DNA of 64,000 nt from assembly GCA_036924285.1 (NCBI GenBank), contig JAYKYS010000004.1:17330001-17394000 (forward strand), given 5' to 3'. Numbering within the stretch: position 1 is the first letter of the stretch; every line of letters starts with the position of its first letter. Of this stretch, positions 23,232-35,422 are shown in pieces. The DNA is from Asterella californica (taxonomy: Eukaryota; Streptophyta; Marchantiopsida; Marchantiales; Aytoniaceae). The position numbers and the translations under genes are program-made. The notes beneath the pieces were generated by a model that did not search any database, was not told the DNA's origin, and saw only the letters and a program-made list of their open reading frames with translations.

Positions 23232-26070
23232 TGCATACTAGATATGGGTGATGTGCACAACAGTAGCAAGAGTTCCTTTATGACCTCTGTACTATAGTGA
23301 CAATCTAATTCGTAAAATAATTACTAAAATTTTCAATCTTATTTAGAGTCTTGTGCAATACGAAAAACGTGCACGAATAGTTGTTAAGATGGTAGTTGTT
23401 GCCTTAAAAACAACTTGTGAGGACTTTTAAAGAGTATAGTATATAAAATATGGAAAAAATCTAACTATTTCAAACTTTGAATTTATATGAAATATATAAT
23501 CCCATATTTAGTGAGTATGCATGAAATCGTAAAATAAATCATTATTTTCAATTGACGCAAAATAACGTATCACTACGATAATCGTTCCGTCACCTCTAAC
23601 CTTCCACTGGGGTTTTACAGCTTGCCATCGAGCGCCAACATGGTGGACTGTAAGTACACATATAGATTTATTATATTCTCATTCACATGAATCACCTCCA
23701 AAAAGTGTTGACAAGGTTCACTTATTGGGTTTCGCTAGTCTTTGAGGTGCTTAGAAAAAGATATCTAAAGTGCTATAGTTCTCAAGAGAATGCTCAACTT
23801 CATGATGCCATTGTAAGTGGAACGCCTTGTTATATTGTTTAAAATAAAATAGACAAGGCAAACGCTAGAGTCGTATGCAAAAACAATAATGTGTGGGTCG
23901 GTATATCTCTTTCTTTTGACTCGCACTTTGTTTAGATAAATAGATCGAAGTGATTCCAAATAAAGTTCAAAAGTTGCTCATGGGCGTAAGACACTATCGT
24001 GATTGAACCTAGCAGAAACAAGGTCACCTACTGGGCTTACAGTTATGATGACGTTTGAATACGAAAGTGAAAATACGCAATGAAAATATAATCAAGAGGA
24101 AAATATACTTATAAGCACAAACGTACCAAGAGAAGAGGTGCATGCACGAGAGGAAGTGAGAAGAAAAAGATCCTCGCTCGTGAATGGTGGAAGTGAAATA
24201 TGTGCTCAATCAAATGAGAGTACTTCATCATGGAGTTAAAAAGAAGGAGTGAAGACATCGTCTAAAGACTTTTATCTTTGTGTGGAAAGAGAGTAAGATA
24301 TCTTACAGTGAACGGGAAGTGACACAATCGATTGCATGTGACGAAGAGAGTTACAAAAGAAATCAAAATACATCAATCACACACTTTCTATAGAAATTTG
24401 CTTGATGACACCCTCAGTGTTGCGTTTTATCACATTATTTTAACGATGTATTGTTTTATCACATCTCTAACTGGTTATCGATTTTAAATTAATTATTTTA
24501 TCATATTAATAACATGACAAATATATAATTTGAATATCAACTTTTCGATCATATATCATATAATATATTTTTTATTCTTGATGATTTAGAATGCTTTATT
24601 GACGCTTTAGTCTGGTTTGATTACATGATTTCGCCTGTTGCTGATTTTAGCCTTTTCTACTTAGTAGTGAAGAATTGGAGTTCGGGACGTTTGACACCTT
24701 TTAGTTCTATTTTGGAAATATTTTTTAATTCCATACGAACCCCTTAGTTGCCAAGAGTCTAACTTCCTTGCATATTTTATTTCCATTTTATGATAGAGGA
24801 GGTTAATATATAAGACTTTAATTTATCACCTAACTCTTCTGTCAAGGAATCAAATATAATATGTTAATGAACACCTCCCAGATATCAAGATAAAGATGAT
24901 CAAATATTCATTTCTCGTGGACCACAAGATGCATTTGGGTAAAGAAAAGAATAATATAAACAAATTTACGATTTAAGAATATTACAAGTAAGAAACATAG
25001 TTGCTTTATTTAAAAAATATGTTTCTACTAAGATCATGTATTTCTTGTGGATCCAGAGATGTAGTTTGGTACAGAGAAGAGTAATATAAAAATAATTTCT
25101 AATTTGATAGTATTACAATAAGAAACACCATTACTTTATAAAAAATTAAGAAATATAAGAACAACTAAGAAATACTATTAATTAGAAAGACATTTTCCCA
25201 AAGTACAAACTATACAAAAAGATAAATATTTGTTACACACATATCATCACACAAGCCCAACTAAATTATTATATTTAAAAAAATATGCACTTGATGTTAC
25301 TTCTGGAGATTTATTAACAGAACTAGCTGAGGTAAATCACCTCGCTGTTATAGTAAATGAGCATGTGGTCGTAACACCAGAGAAGCTCTTAGAAAAAATG
25401 AAATCTTATGGTTGTGATCAAATATGAGGTTGTCATAGCTAGTGTTCTTTCAAGATGGACGTATCAATTCCTCTAACAAACTTTGACATTCAATAGATGC
25501 AATTATTATCGATCACTATCTCCAAAACTGTATAATATGATAGAATACACTCACATGTCTGAGCTCTTTTTGATAAAGAGATTGCAAGCTACACGTATGT
25601 GAAAAATGTTATAAAACGATGTATTTTTAACACCTTAGTAACTCCAACTGGTAATATCTTCACCTCTAAGGTTCAGATATGTCAAACTCTCAAATTAGCT
25701 TACTTAGTCTGATCGTGTGCTCGAGTTGCTATTCAACCCAATTGAGGAAAAATCTTTTGTGTAATTCTATCAGAATCATCTTGAGGAACTCCTCTCTAAG
25801 AGCACGCTCGAAACTAATCCAACCTCCTAGATGTCTTCTCTGTACTTTTTTCACCTGATCTCTCGACTTTGGGATCACAACCAACTAGAAACTTACAATC
25901 ATCTCATAATTCGAGACTCCAACAAGCTCCAATCTCCTCTATACTCGAGAATGTACTTAAGATGTCGTTATCTTCAAATCGACCACATCAATTCACAATC
26001 GCTTGCAGGGCCTTCATCGATTTAAGCTCACTCTCTCTAATAATCGGATGTTGTTGGACTAAGGCCGCGA
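23232..26070. other. AT-rich intergenic repeat region
   Basis: No gene supported. Another repeat unit occurs near 24740-24850. A roughly 125 bp imperfect duplication is seen at 24890-25020 versus 25025-25145 (shared GAATAATATAAA/GAGTAATATAAA and AAGAAACA blocks). The largest open frames are short and unrecognised. Confidence 0.4.
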
Positions 26071-26074
26071 GCAT

Positions 26075-26944
26075 CTTCAGAAATTCATTCGTATACATAC
26101 CAAATGTCGTTGTTCTTGTTGAAATAGAAGCTGCGTATTTGTTTTTGCTGCTATCTGGCTACCTAAGACTTCCAACTTCGACATCGTGTCTTCTTTCATC
26201 TTCTTGTATGGTGACAGTGGCGGAGAGTGCACTGACACCGCTGTAGTCTTATTAAGCTGATTTGCAATATTCTGCAATGGTTTCCGCTGGTAGTTGAATC
26301 TTTTGTCTGCTCGTACTATTTCTTGATGGATCTCACTTCACGTTGTGTATGCGTTCGCAGTAAAGATAAATTCATCGTTTCTCACTTCTTTTATCTTCTG
26401 CGTCTCTGCCTGAGCATCGTCCTGTGCCGTTGTGCAGTGCTCTACTTGCATGTCTACCCTATCTCGCACTAATTCTAATTTCTGCTCTGAAGATCGCTTT
26501 ATCTCAATCGTAATGTTGCCCTCACACGTTGCTCGTTATCTCACACGCTATGGTCCACCATGGCGACCATAGCCTACGACGCGTTGAACTCGTGTGCTCT
26601 AGCCTCACCCTGTTTCTTTCCGTCTCGCATTCGTCGTCCGTCTCTCTGAAAGTAAGGAAGTGTATTCCTCTTGCCGACCCACTGAAATGTTTTCTTACAG
26701 AGAGATACCACAAGCTTATGTCCATTGCATATTGTAAAGCGTGCATTATCCTTCCATCTATTTCAATGCGCACGCTTTTATTTTCAGAAACAATAAATCT
26801 TAGGACCTCTTGAGAGGTATAATAAGACACTCTTTTCAACATTTCAATCCAATAAATTTCTGAAGATATTTCTCCAAATATAACTGCTTTTAAACTTCCG
26901 GTCCGGGTACAAGAGCTCCTGCTCAACATGATCCTTTCATTCAA
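26075..26944 (-). mobile_element. Degenerate Ty1/copia gag remnant
   Basis: The minus-strand frame at 26944-26522 reads with the spacing of copia Gag N-terminal sequences: a G-x-I-x-x-x-I-Y-W-I-E-M-L-like opening, then IDGRIMHALQYAMD and a short helix before HFSGSA. A further hydrophilic piece lies at 26277-26077. There is no zinc knuckle or pol nearby. Weakly supported; it could be another retroelement family. Confidence 0.3.
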
Positions 26945-28900
26945 TAATGATTTCCTTAATCATTACCGTGAGCTAGATGGTGTCTATACATATATAAATA
27001 AGAATATGTGGTTATTTGGATTAGATCAGCATCTCAACTTCCACCTCGAATCATACGTCTACAAGGTTTGGCACGGGAGTTCGACCACTTACGTTACATA
27101 TTCTCCAACAACGAGAGTCAGACCTTCTACTAGTCTGAACAAAGATGCATCTAGTTGTCTCGAGGTGACTCAGTCACCCAAAGTCTTCGTGTCTAGCACA
27201 AGACAACATAACAAGTATGATTCAAAACAAATTAATATTTTCTCTCTCAAGTTGGGCTCGACCGCAACTTATAAAGGTGTGGCATCACCCCTTACCTCGC
27301 TAGACCTCGTACGCCACTTGAATATTACTCGACCATCATCTCTGTAGCATACACCGATGTGCGTTCGGATGACCAACCCATACGCATTGCAATGATAACA
27401 GCACGAGGGATAAATGTTGGTGATAATATCTAATGTATGATGATTCTAGCTTAGGTGCACTTTTCCTCCCTTTGGCTACGTAATATATAATTTTCTATTG
27501 CTTTTTTCTCTCAAACTCATAACCCCCTCTAGATACAACTGATAAATTTCTATCCATCTATCCACTCTTCAAAAACTATAATTATCAAGGTAGATCAAAC
27601 ATTTTTCTATTTATATTTATTATCTCTATATTAAGTTCCAAACAAAAAATCAAGTATTAATGTCTACTTACATACAAAACATTTTATTTATGATACTTAC
27701 CACTTACCTTGTGTTATCTGAGGAACCTTTGGTACTTCATGCTTATAATCAGTCTCATAACATGGTTCTTCTTTTGACTCTGGAGACTGAAAAAATAAAC
27801 ATGATATTATAATTTTTATTAGATATTTATTACTTATCAAGCAGTCCCTTAGCTAAGCAAACCTCTTGTTTTAATAAAAATTTCCCAGCTCTCGATGTCA
27901 TCTTGATGCAACCCAGTTTATGAGCTAAGCCATGATTTTACAGCTGAAGCCACAGCTACAAGACCACCCCACATGACTTATAGTCTTCTCATAGCGGAAT
28001 CATGTATCTCTTAACTCATAAGCTTGGTTGCATGCGAAGACTTAGGCTAAGAAGCCCAAGTTTAAAGAGGATACTGATACTCCGTCCCTAGATGTGTAGA
28101 CGTAGTCATACATCCAATATAGACTCCCATCCGGGAGACCAACATGTTGAGATAGGAAACAAAAGCCAAGAGTATTTGATCCATAGACCTTGTCTTCTTA
28201 TGTGGGCGTCTCTTCAACTGAGGTGGCTTCTGCTTCCGTTCAAAGTGTAAATAATTAGATAGACATACAATAAACAGAATCTGTCTTAATTTGCTTACTA
28301 GCTTTTTATGTGTTATTATTTTTGTAGACTTCTGTTTTTAGTAGCGGAAGAGTCAAAACTATACTACTCAAGAACACCTACATGATGATGTCATCAGATA
28401 ATGAATTTGAGTCACAAATGAAAAAACGACAGATTTTTCTCTCTTGTCATTTTTTTAGACTAGAAATAACATAAACATCTACGTATAACCTTGTTTTGCG
28501 TAAACAAAAAGACATGTCTATTCTATTCAAGAAGAGCTTCCACCTAGTACCTTCATAACTTCTCAGTAATTCTTCTGAATATAAACTAAGGGGCAAATTT
28601 TCTACCTTAGCTCTAGCTTAACACATGCCAACTTAACAAGCTCCATGGTAACTTCATGTACAACTACGTTCATAATGGAAGAAAAAACCTTTTGTTACCA
28701 TCTTTCACTATACAAAAGATCTTACAACATTACATTATAAGTTCTAGTACATAGTACTCATAGAAATTTATACTTGCAAGAATGGATATGCGATAGCAAA
28801 AATATGAAGACTAGAAGAAGTGAAGAACGGTTAGAACTCACAAAGACAAAAACCTTCACTCTTATTGTGTTTTCTTTATATTCAACAACATGTGATGGGT
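26945..28900. other. Intergenic, nothing coding seen
   Basis: Low-GC sequence with no recognisable protein similarity. The open frame at 26928-27347 (139 codons, plus strand) is unsupported by any domain. Possibly LTR or flank of the preceding copia remnant. Confidence 0.3.
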
Positions 28901-28904
28901 TGTT

Positions 28905-29100
28905 GGTTGGTAGAACCTCTAAGACTTGGGCTGGTAAGGCAGAGGTCTAGGGTTCAAATCCAGTCGTGAACAAATGATTATCATTGCATTCAATGAGAGT
29001 TTATGATGAGTGTAACTATGACTGCACATAAAGATGAGAGACGTGATCTCTTTTAAATACAATATGTATGGACGACACCTCTGTATGTTGTTGATTTCAT
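28905..29100 (+). repeat. Possible tRNA-derived SINE
   Basis: A box-B-like GGGTTCAAATCC at about 28951-28962 is preceded 30-45 nt upstream by a weak box-A-like TTGGTTGGTAGAACC. It is followed by a non-tRNA body of about 130 bp. This is the usual layout of a tRNA-derived SINE, but no poly(A) or target duplication was identified. Confidence 0.3.
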
Positions 29101-30239
29101 GGTCTTACATTCTAAAGTTCTCAAAACAAAGTGACTGTGTATGACAATGACTCCAACAGCAGCTCGTAAGCATTGCGCACACAAGGTTGCAAACTTGTGG
29201 AATTTTGATTTTACTTTTTTCCTTCACACTTTGCGCACATCTACTATGGTCATAAAGCACATCAGCATATAGTTTACACATGTCTATAGATTTAGGTTCC
29301 ACTTGCTTGTTTGATACTGACAGATGCTTCACATGACGTAACCTCTCTGCAAAAAGATACATGTCGTTTGGGAGGCTCATTCGTGATATCGACGGCGAGG
29401 AGACTGATATGATAAGGCTGAGATATCAGATGGAAGTTTGAGGAGAATACTTATACTATTGAGAGGAGGACATTGAGAAAGAGAGAAATTGAAGAAATTG
29501 ATGTGCTTGAAGATGCGATATTAGTAAAGTGATCCTTATTGAAGAGAAGAGAACTTCTGAAATATGAATCCGGTAATGTTTACACTTGTGCGACTTTGTG
29601 TTCTACCAGTGTATCTTGAAGTTCGATTTTAGTGTTCAATCTTTGATTTATGATCAAATTTGACACTAAGGAGAGTCATGGTGCTTCAACTGAGAGCCTT
29701 GGAGTGATTGATCTTGTTGAAAATGATTTACGGATGAGAGAGATATGGATCGAGCAACTGCTAGTGCGACTGCTGGTATGGGTCCGCTACTGCTGCTAGT
29801 CTCACGTCACATGTCTAGAGGTATAACACCAAAGAGCACCGTGTCCAATCCGAAGTTTGGAAGTGCGAGAGAGACGAGCCGCAACCGGAGAGAACTATTC
29901 CATATGAAAGAGAAATCTTGAGCAAGGGGACAGCAGTACCACACAACAACCTCCGAATCCACGAAAGGCACCACCTGAAACACTACATAACACAGGGTAA
30001 CCATCACCAAGTGCAAGAGGAGTCAATGACAATAGAGGAGAAGAAGGAAGACGAGCGAACACAACGAAGGAAGGAGCACGGAGAAAGATGGAAGAATAGA
30101 ACGCAATCGATCAGAACAAAATTGGGCAGAAATAGCAGGCTCACAAATATCGATGACAAGAACATGACGCGCTTCTGTCGTAATGGAGAGATAAGAAAGA
30201 ACACTTATCTAGAGATATACGAGGATTAGACCATCTCAG
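29101..30239. other. Intergenic to LINE 5' flank
   Basis: No convincing gene. A hydrophilic plus-strand frame at 29918-30229 rich in E, K and R could be the degenerate N-terminus of the LINE ORF1 that follows, but has no recognisable motif. Confidence 0.3.
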
Positions 30240-31181
30240 AATCTACCAGAGAGAATCTGATAGTAACGTTCAAAGAAATGAAGGAAAAAATCTACCAAAA
30301 GAAGGTCAGAAGATGACAAGAATTACAACTACTAATTGACTTCTACTGAACCGGATGACAATGTTGAAACGTATCGCGTTTGTCTTGTACACAGCCGATA
30401 TCGCACCTTCCAAAGACCTGATAAGAGAATGGACCAAAATAATTTTGACGCAGCAAATAGGGATGTTCGTTGAGAGGTTGAAGATACTAAGGAACTGTTT
30501 TCTCATACATGTAGCATAGAAAGAACAAAGAGACAGAATACTGACAGTCTCTCCACTCATTATGGACACAAGGATGGTGTTCGCTTTTCCATGAGAACCT
30601 TCTTTCGACTCGTCAAACCTCAGAACTAGGAGATCGCTTGTGTGGATCGAACTGATAAGAATCACACAAGATATGAGTATTAGGAGAAGATATGTTGGCA
30701 AGCTTAAGGGAAGTGCTATACATGACCAATGAGATGAAAGAATGTTAGTTCCACTACGTGAGGGGTTGTGTCCTTCTAGACCTAGATCAAGATCTAGCCG
30801 AATATGTCAAGATAGCTCATGAGTACACAGTGGAGATGCAAAAGAAAATAGAACTCGAAGAGAAAATGAAAGGCATGACAACGCAACCAAGACTATTGGT
30901 CAGAGCAAGAGAACAGAGCCAAGGAACGAAGAACATAATAACAAACACTAGTAGATGAGACAAGAAATCAAGATTGCAACATGTGCGTGGTTTGAGAAAC
31001 CCAAACAGCATGAGGCTGATCAAAAAATGGATGGTAAGGTGCGAGAGACAACCAGATATCTTGATGCTGCAGGAACTGAAGGTAAGAGAAGAACAAACAT
31101 ACTTTGACCTACAACACATAGCGAAGATGGGAAACATAACAGTAGACTTCACAAGAGATGAGAAAGCAGAGACAACACTTA
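30240..31181 (+). mobile_element. LINE 5' part: ORF1 (DUF4283-like) and endonuclease start
   Basis: In the plus direction, frames around 30430-30700 read like the DUF4283 domain of plant LINE ORF1 (EQRDRILT...SPLIMDTRMVFAFP...SFDSSNLRTRRSLVWIEL) with a few stops. ORF2 begins near 30955 with an endonuclease-exonuclease-phosphatase start: IKIATC, a one-base loss, then VRGLRNPNSMRLIKKWM and DILMLQELKVREEQ, where the E is the metal-binding Glu. The endonuclease reading stops at 31181 where an LTR-type insertion starts. It resumes at 35423 in the matching frame. Pseudogenised. Confidence 0.7.
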
Positions 31182-34100
31182 TGTAGTGTCTCAAGATTTC
31201 TCCTTTAGCCCATTTAGCATCAAAGATATCATTCTCACAGATGATTTGCACAAGTATCGCTGCTCTAAGTTCTAAGATCTGTTCAAACACACAAACACAC
31301 ACGTTTTATCTAGAAATCTCGTCTTCTCACAAAACCACACGACTTCCAGACCTTTCAAAAGGTGCTCTGGACCAAAACAAACAACTACAATCTAAAATAT
31401 CACACAGATATTCACTGGAAAACTCGAGAAGACGCTTTCTACTTCCAGGTCACGACTTCCCGAAGCAATTCTCGGCTTCTGAGGGGTTCAATTCGGCTTC
31501 TCACACCTCCAAAAGACTGCTCTTGTTTCGTAGACGTCAAATTGTCACTGTCTATCATACATTGCTCTTCCAGTTTCCAACGGGGTTAGATCAATCACAA
31601 GGTGTATACCCCCTTAGCCTTCCCAGGCTTCTGTCTACGGAAACGGTCTTCTTGCAACACTACAACGACATTCACCTTCACGGAAGCTCAATAGAAGTCT
31701 CGGAAGCTCACTAGAAGAAGATAGGAAGATGGGAAGATGAGAGAAGATGAGGAAGAAGAGAAAATCCAAACAAGAGGAAACAAGATGAAAATGAGAAATT
31801 AAGACTCCGACTTCTAGTCCGGATCCTGACTAACAAGCCATCCCTGCTTGTAATAATTTGGGGAGGAAGACCACAAATTGACTTACAGTTACACATTCTT
31901 CTACTCGAGGATGTCGTCTTCTGCTGTGAAAAGAAGGCTTTTTTCTTTTTCTGTCGTTGCTCCGACTACTTTGTCGTCTGAGATCGCTTATCCATAGGAC
32001 TGTCCGTACGTGGATCCGAAGTGCTCCACTAGATGAGACAAGCTTCGACTATGCACAGCTTCTAACAATCACCGTCACTCAAGAAGAAGGTTTCTCATGC
32101 ACAATTGGGTGTGAATTCGAGAAAACCCACTGTCCAGAAGACACAAACAAAGCTTTTGCACTCAAACTGAAATCAATTCTCAGAGAAGAAGGTACATTGG
32201 TTTCGAGAAGCTCACTCCTTCCACTTCATGCTCCTACTCCTTGACACACCAACTTAGAGACAAGACTGCACGATGATGTCATTCTCTGCTCTAGGCAGGA
32301 AACGTCATCTACATCATCGATCCACGGTTGGAAGCGGAGATGTAGACCCCTCCGGTGTAATCCAATTCTATTCGTATGTCTCTCTCAACAAGTGTAATGT
32401 GTGTACTCTAGTGAACAACCACATGTGTGTGTACAGTAATGTGCTGTATGTACAGTAATGTGTCCAAAAATCTTCCTAGGCATTGATCTTATACTATCGT
32501 CTTGAGTCGCAGGAGAGATCTCCTCCAGCCCCCAACTTGCAATCAGGAGAGATGGGGCGCTGTCAAAAGGCCACAACCTCACATGCAGTCGGCTCCCTGC
32601 TCAGTTTGGAAACTTACTTTCTACTCCTAATGTTGCCTAATCTGCCACATGGGCAGTCATCTAAAAATACAAAGGAAACTGTCACTTCTCAAGATAGCAT
32701 ACTTCGCTTCTTACCAAAATTAGCAAATCAACTGTTTTCCTAACTTGCTGCCTACTCTAATTCGCTGGGTGCGATCTCTTCTTGATCGATTCCTACCTGA
32801 ACTCCTAAATCGTCCTTTGATAAAGTGGGAAGCCCTACTGGTACCTCGGGTGAGACTGAGGTGGCTTCCTCCTCGATGTGCGTGGCTTGCTCTTCTAGGG
32901 CGACTTTGGAAGACGGAAGCGTCTTCTGGGAAGCTGAGTCCACATGCGCTTCTTCGCTCTTCTGCGACACTGGTTCGACGTTGGGAGCTGAGGTGACTTC
33001 ATAATGGTCAGAGGAAGTCACCTCCTCCACTCGAAACACATGAGAAGACAACTCTGCTTCCTGTCTTTCAGAAGACACCTTGTCTTCTGGGACTTCTTTC
33101 GAGGTCTTCTTGGCTTCAGCGCTTTCCTCTTGAGGAAGAGATGAAGAAACAGCTTCGTCAGAAGAAGCTTCCGTGGCTCCCGGTAAGTTTCTATCTTCCA
33201 GGAAGAGGCAAGTCCTGCTTCCGAGCACATGTCACTTCTCAGAGATCATTGGTAAGATCTTCTTCTCGAGCTCGTACCTTCGATTCTCGGATTTTGATTT
33301 GTGAAAAGCCCAGCGTCATCACTTCATGTCCAAGAAGACTGTCTTTTCCGAGCGATCCTTGCTTTCACAGATACAAGGTTACGCGGAGGCAGTGCTGCTC
33401 AAACTTCCTCCAGAAGATCCTGGTCCGCAAGGTTCCAGTCCCACAGGAAGAAGTCGAGACCCAACTCCTTGATGAAGGGTTTGACCTTTGTCAATTCTGC
33501 GACGGGTAACACCAACCCTCGAGGATGCATCGATATGCTTCGAACCTCTGTTACACTAAGCCACACGTACTTGCTGTGAGCCGAAGGCTCAGTCCTTCTC
33601 AAGTCCTCATAGTCTAGCTTCCACTCTCAGAAGACGAATATAGTCTTCTAGAAGACAACTATTCCGTCTTCGGGGATTCTAACAGTGCTTCCTAAGTACC
33701 TCGTCTTCCGAGCTATATCTAAATAATCCTAACTAAACAAGGCATCGCATGGATTCCCAAGAAGACAACTCACCTTGCATTTCATCCTAGTTCTTAACAG
33801 AAGATACAAGATACGTGAGAAGTAGAGTATACGAAAAGTTCAGAGGAGAGTTGCGGACTCCTACGATGATAGTGACCTCCAAGAAGACTCCCGAGACAGC
33901 TTCTGATTAACTGACGTACTCAGAAGACTTCCCGCAACCAGGAACACAAAACCCAATCCAATCCAATCCAATCTTGATACAAATTGCAAACAGTCATCTT
34001 CTGAAGATGTTCAGATATTTAGAAGCGTCTTTCGAAGATGTTCAGATCTTCAGAAGCGTCTTCTGTCTATGGATTCGGGAACAAAGGTGTGATAGGGTAG

Positions 34101-35417
34101 AGAAATTGATAGTCAAGTGATCAAATTTGAGAATGAGAGATAGGGAAGCTCAATTCCAACTTGAGAAGAAGAAAGAAAATTTGATCACGTTTGTCTTGTA
34201 AGACGAGTTCAAAACGATTTACCTTATCGATATAATGATAAGGACCGGACAAACACTGCCAACAATGTAAAAGTCCTCTAAAAAATGACCAACAAAAACA
34301 TAATTAAAGCAAAGTAGAACAAAATCTGAGAGATTTTGTGAGAAGCTCAAGTCTAGATAAAATGTAATATGTGTCTCGATGCAAGCTATTGTCATCAAAA
34401 CTCAAAGATGCACTTCGTAAGCTATCTAAACTGGGTCGGCTAGATGGAGATGGTTAGAAAAACGGCTGTCAAAAATTAGCCAATGCTTCCGTGCCCAATT
34501 TTGACAGAGAGAATTTCAGGGTAGAGAAATCGATAGATGGGCTTCCTGCAAACGAGCGGAGAAGCGTGGGAGACATCAAATCAAAGACGGGAAGCGGTGG
34601 GAAAAGAGAAAGAACACGGGAAGAACCTCTAGACTGCTTCCTACTGCTTCCTGCTGCTTCTTTTGCACCGTCAGTCTTTCGTGTGCTTCTGGTCTTCAAG
34701 TCCACCTTCAATGTGTCGTCATGATCCTGCTTCTGTCGTTAATCTTGAGCTGCACCTCTCTGCTGCTGCAATCGATTCTCGCTTCTACCTCAAAGCTTAT
34801 CTCAGGTTACTAATCGACCCTCGATGTCTGCTTCTTGAAATCTTTAGAGATTCCTTCAGCTCGAATGTGCTCATAGTTCGTAAAATCGGCCTTGCTCTCT
34901 TTCTTGCCTCAATTCGATCCTGGGTGTTCTCAATTTCACTCTCCTTGCTTCCACGATCTACTTCGATACCCCGTTTGCAATCGATCCTAATGCGCAGTCG
35001 ATCTTCCAATGCGGGAAGTAGTAAACGATTCTGTGCTAATGCGCTCTCAAGCCGTATCTTCCTTGCACGATTTAGATAATGCCAAGGGTTATCCCGAATT
35101 ACTTACTACTATGGTGACTACTTGGTAGGTACACCTATCTCTTGTCTATGTGGGACGTGGTTGGTACCCATGGCGGTCACTGTCTTCTCGGAAGATGTCC
35201 GTCTTCTGGAAGACACGATCAAGAAGATGTCTTCCCAGAAGATGTCCGTCTTCCGTCTTCCGTAGAAGTCAACTTCTCCTTACGAAAAGTCCTTAAGATC
35301 ATCTTCCCTCTAAGCAAGGTGTAATCTTAAGTAATAAGGCTACTTCAGTTACATAGATACGTTATTAACTTTAAAAATTTCAAAAAATCTTCAATCTTGC
35401 AAATTGTGGGCACCACA
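31182..35417 (-). mobile_element. LTR-type insertion nested in the LINE
   Basis: It begins TGTAGTGTC and ends GGGCACCACA. The host 5-mer ACTTA lies on both sides (31177-31181 and 35418-35422). Removing it with one ACTTA restores the LINE endonuclease frame, which is strong evidence for a real insertion. The last ~90 bp resemble the LTR ends at 50430 and 54566 (TTGCAAATTGTGGGCACCACA type). Inside, minus-strand frames of 158 codons (33228-32752, very acidic, E/S-rich) and 67 codons (33602-33399) look like gag fragments. No RT or integrase is seen, so it is non-autonomous or deleted. The left end does not align simply with the right LTR, and 32190-32250 matches the other element's LTR in inverted orientation, so the element is rearranged. 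Confidence 0.65.
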
Positions 35418-35422
35418 ACTTA

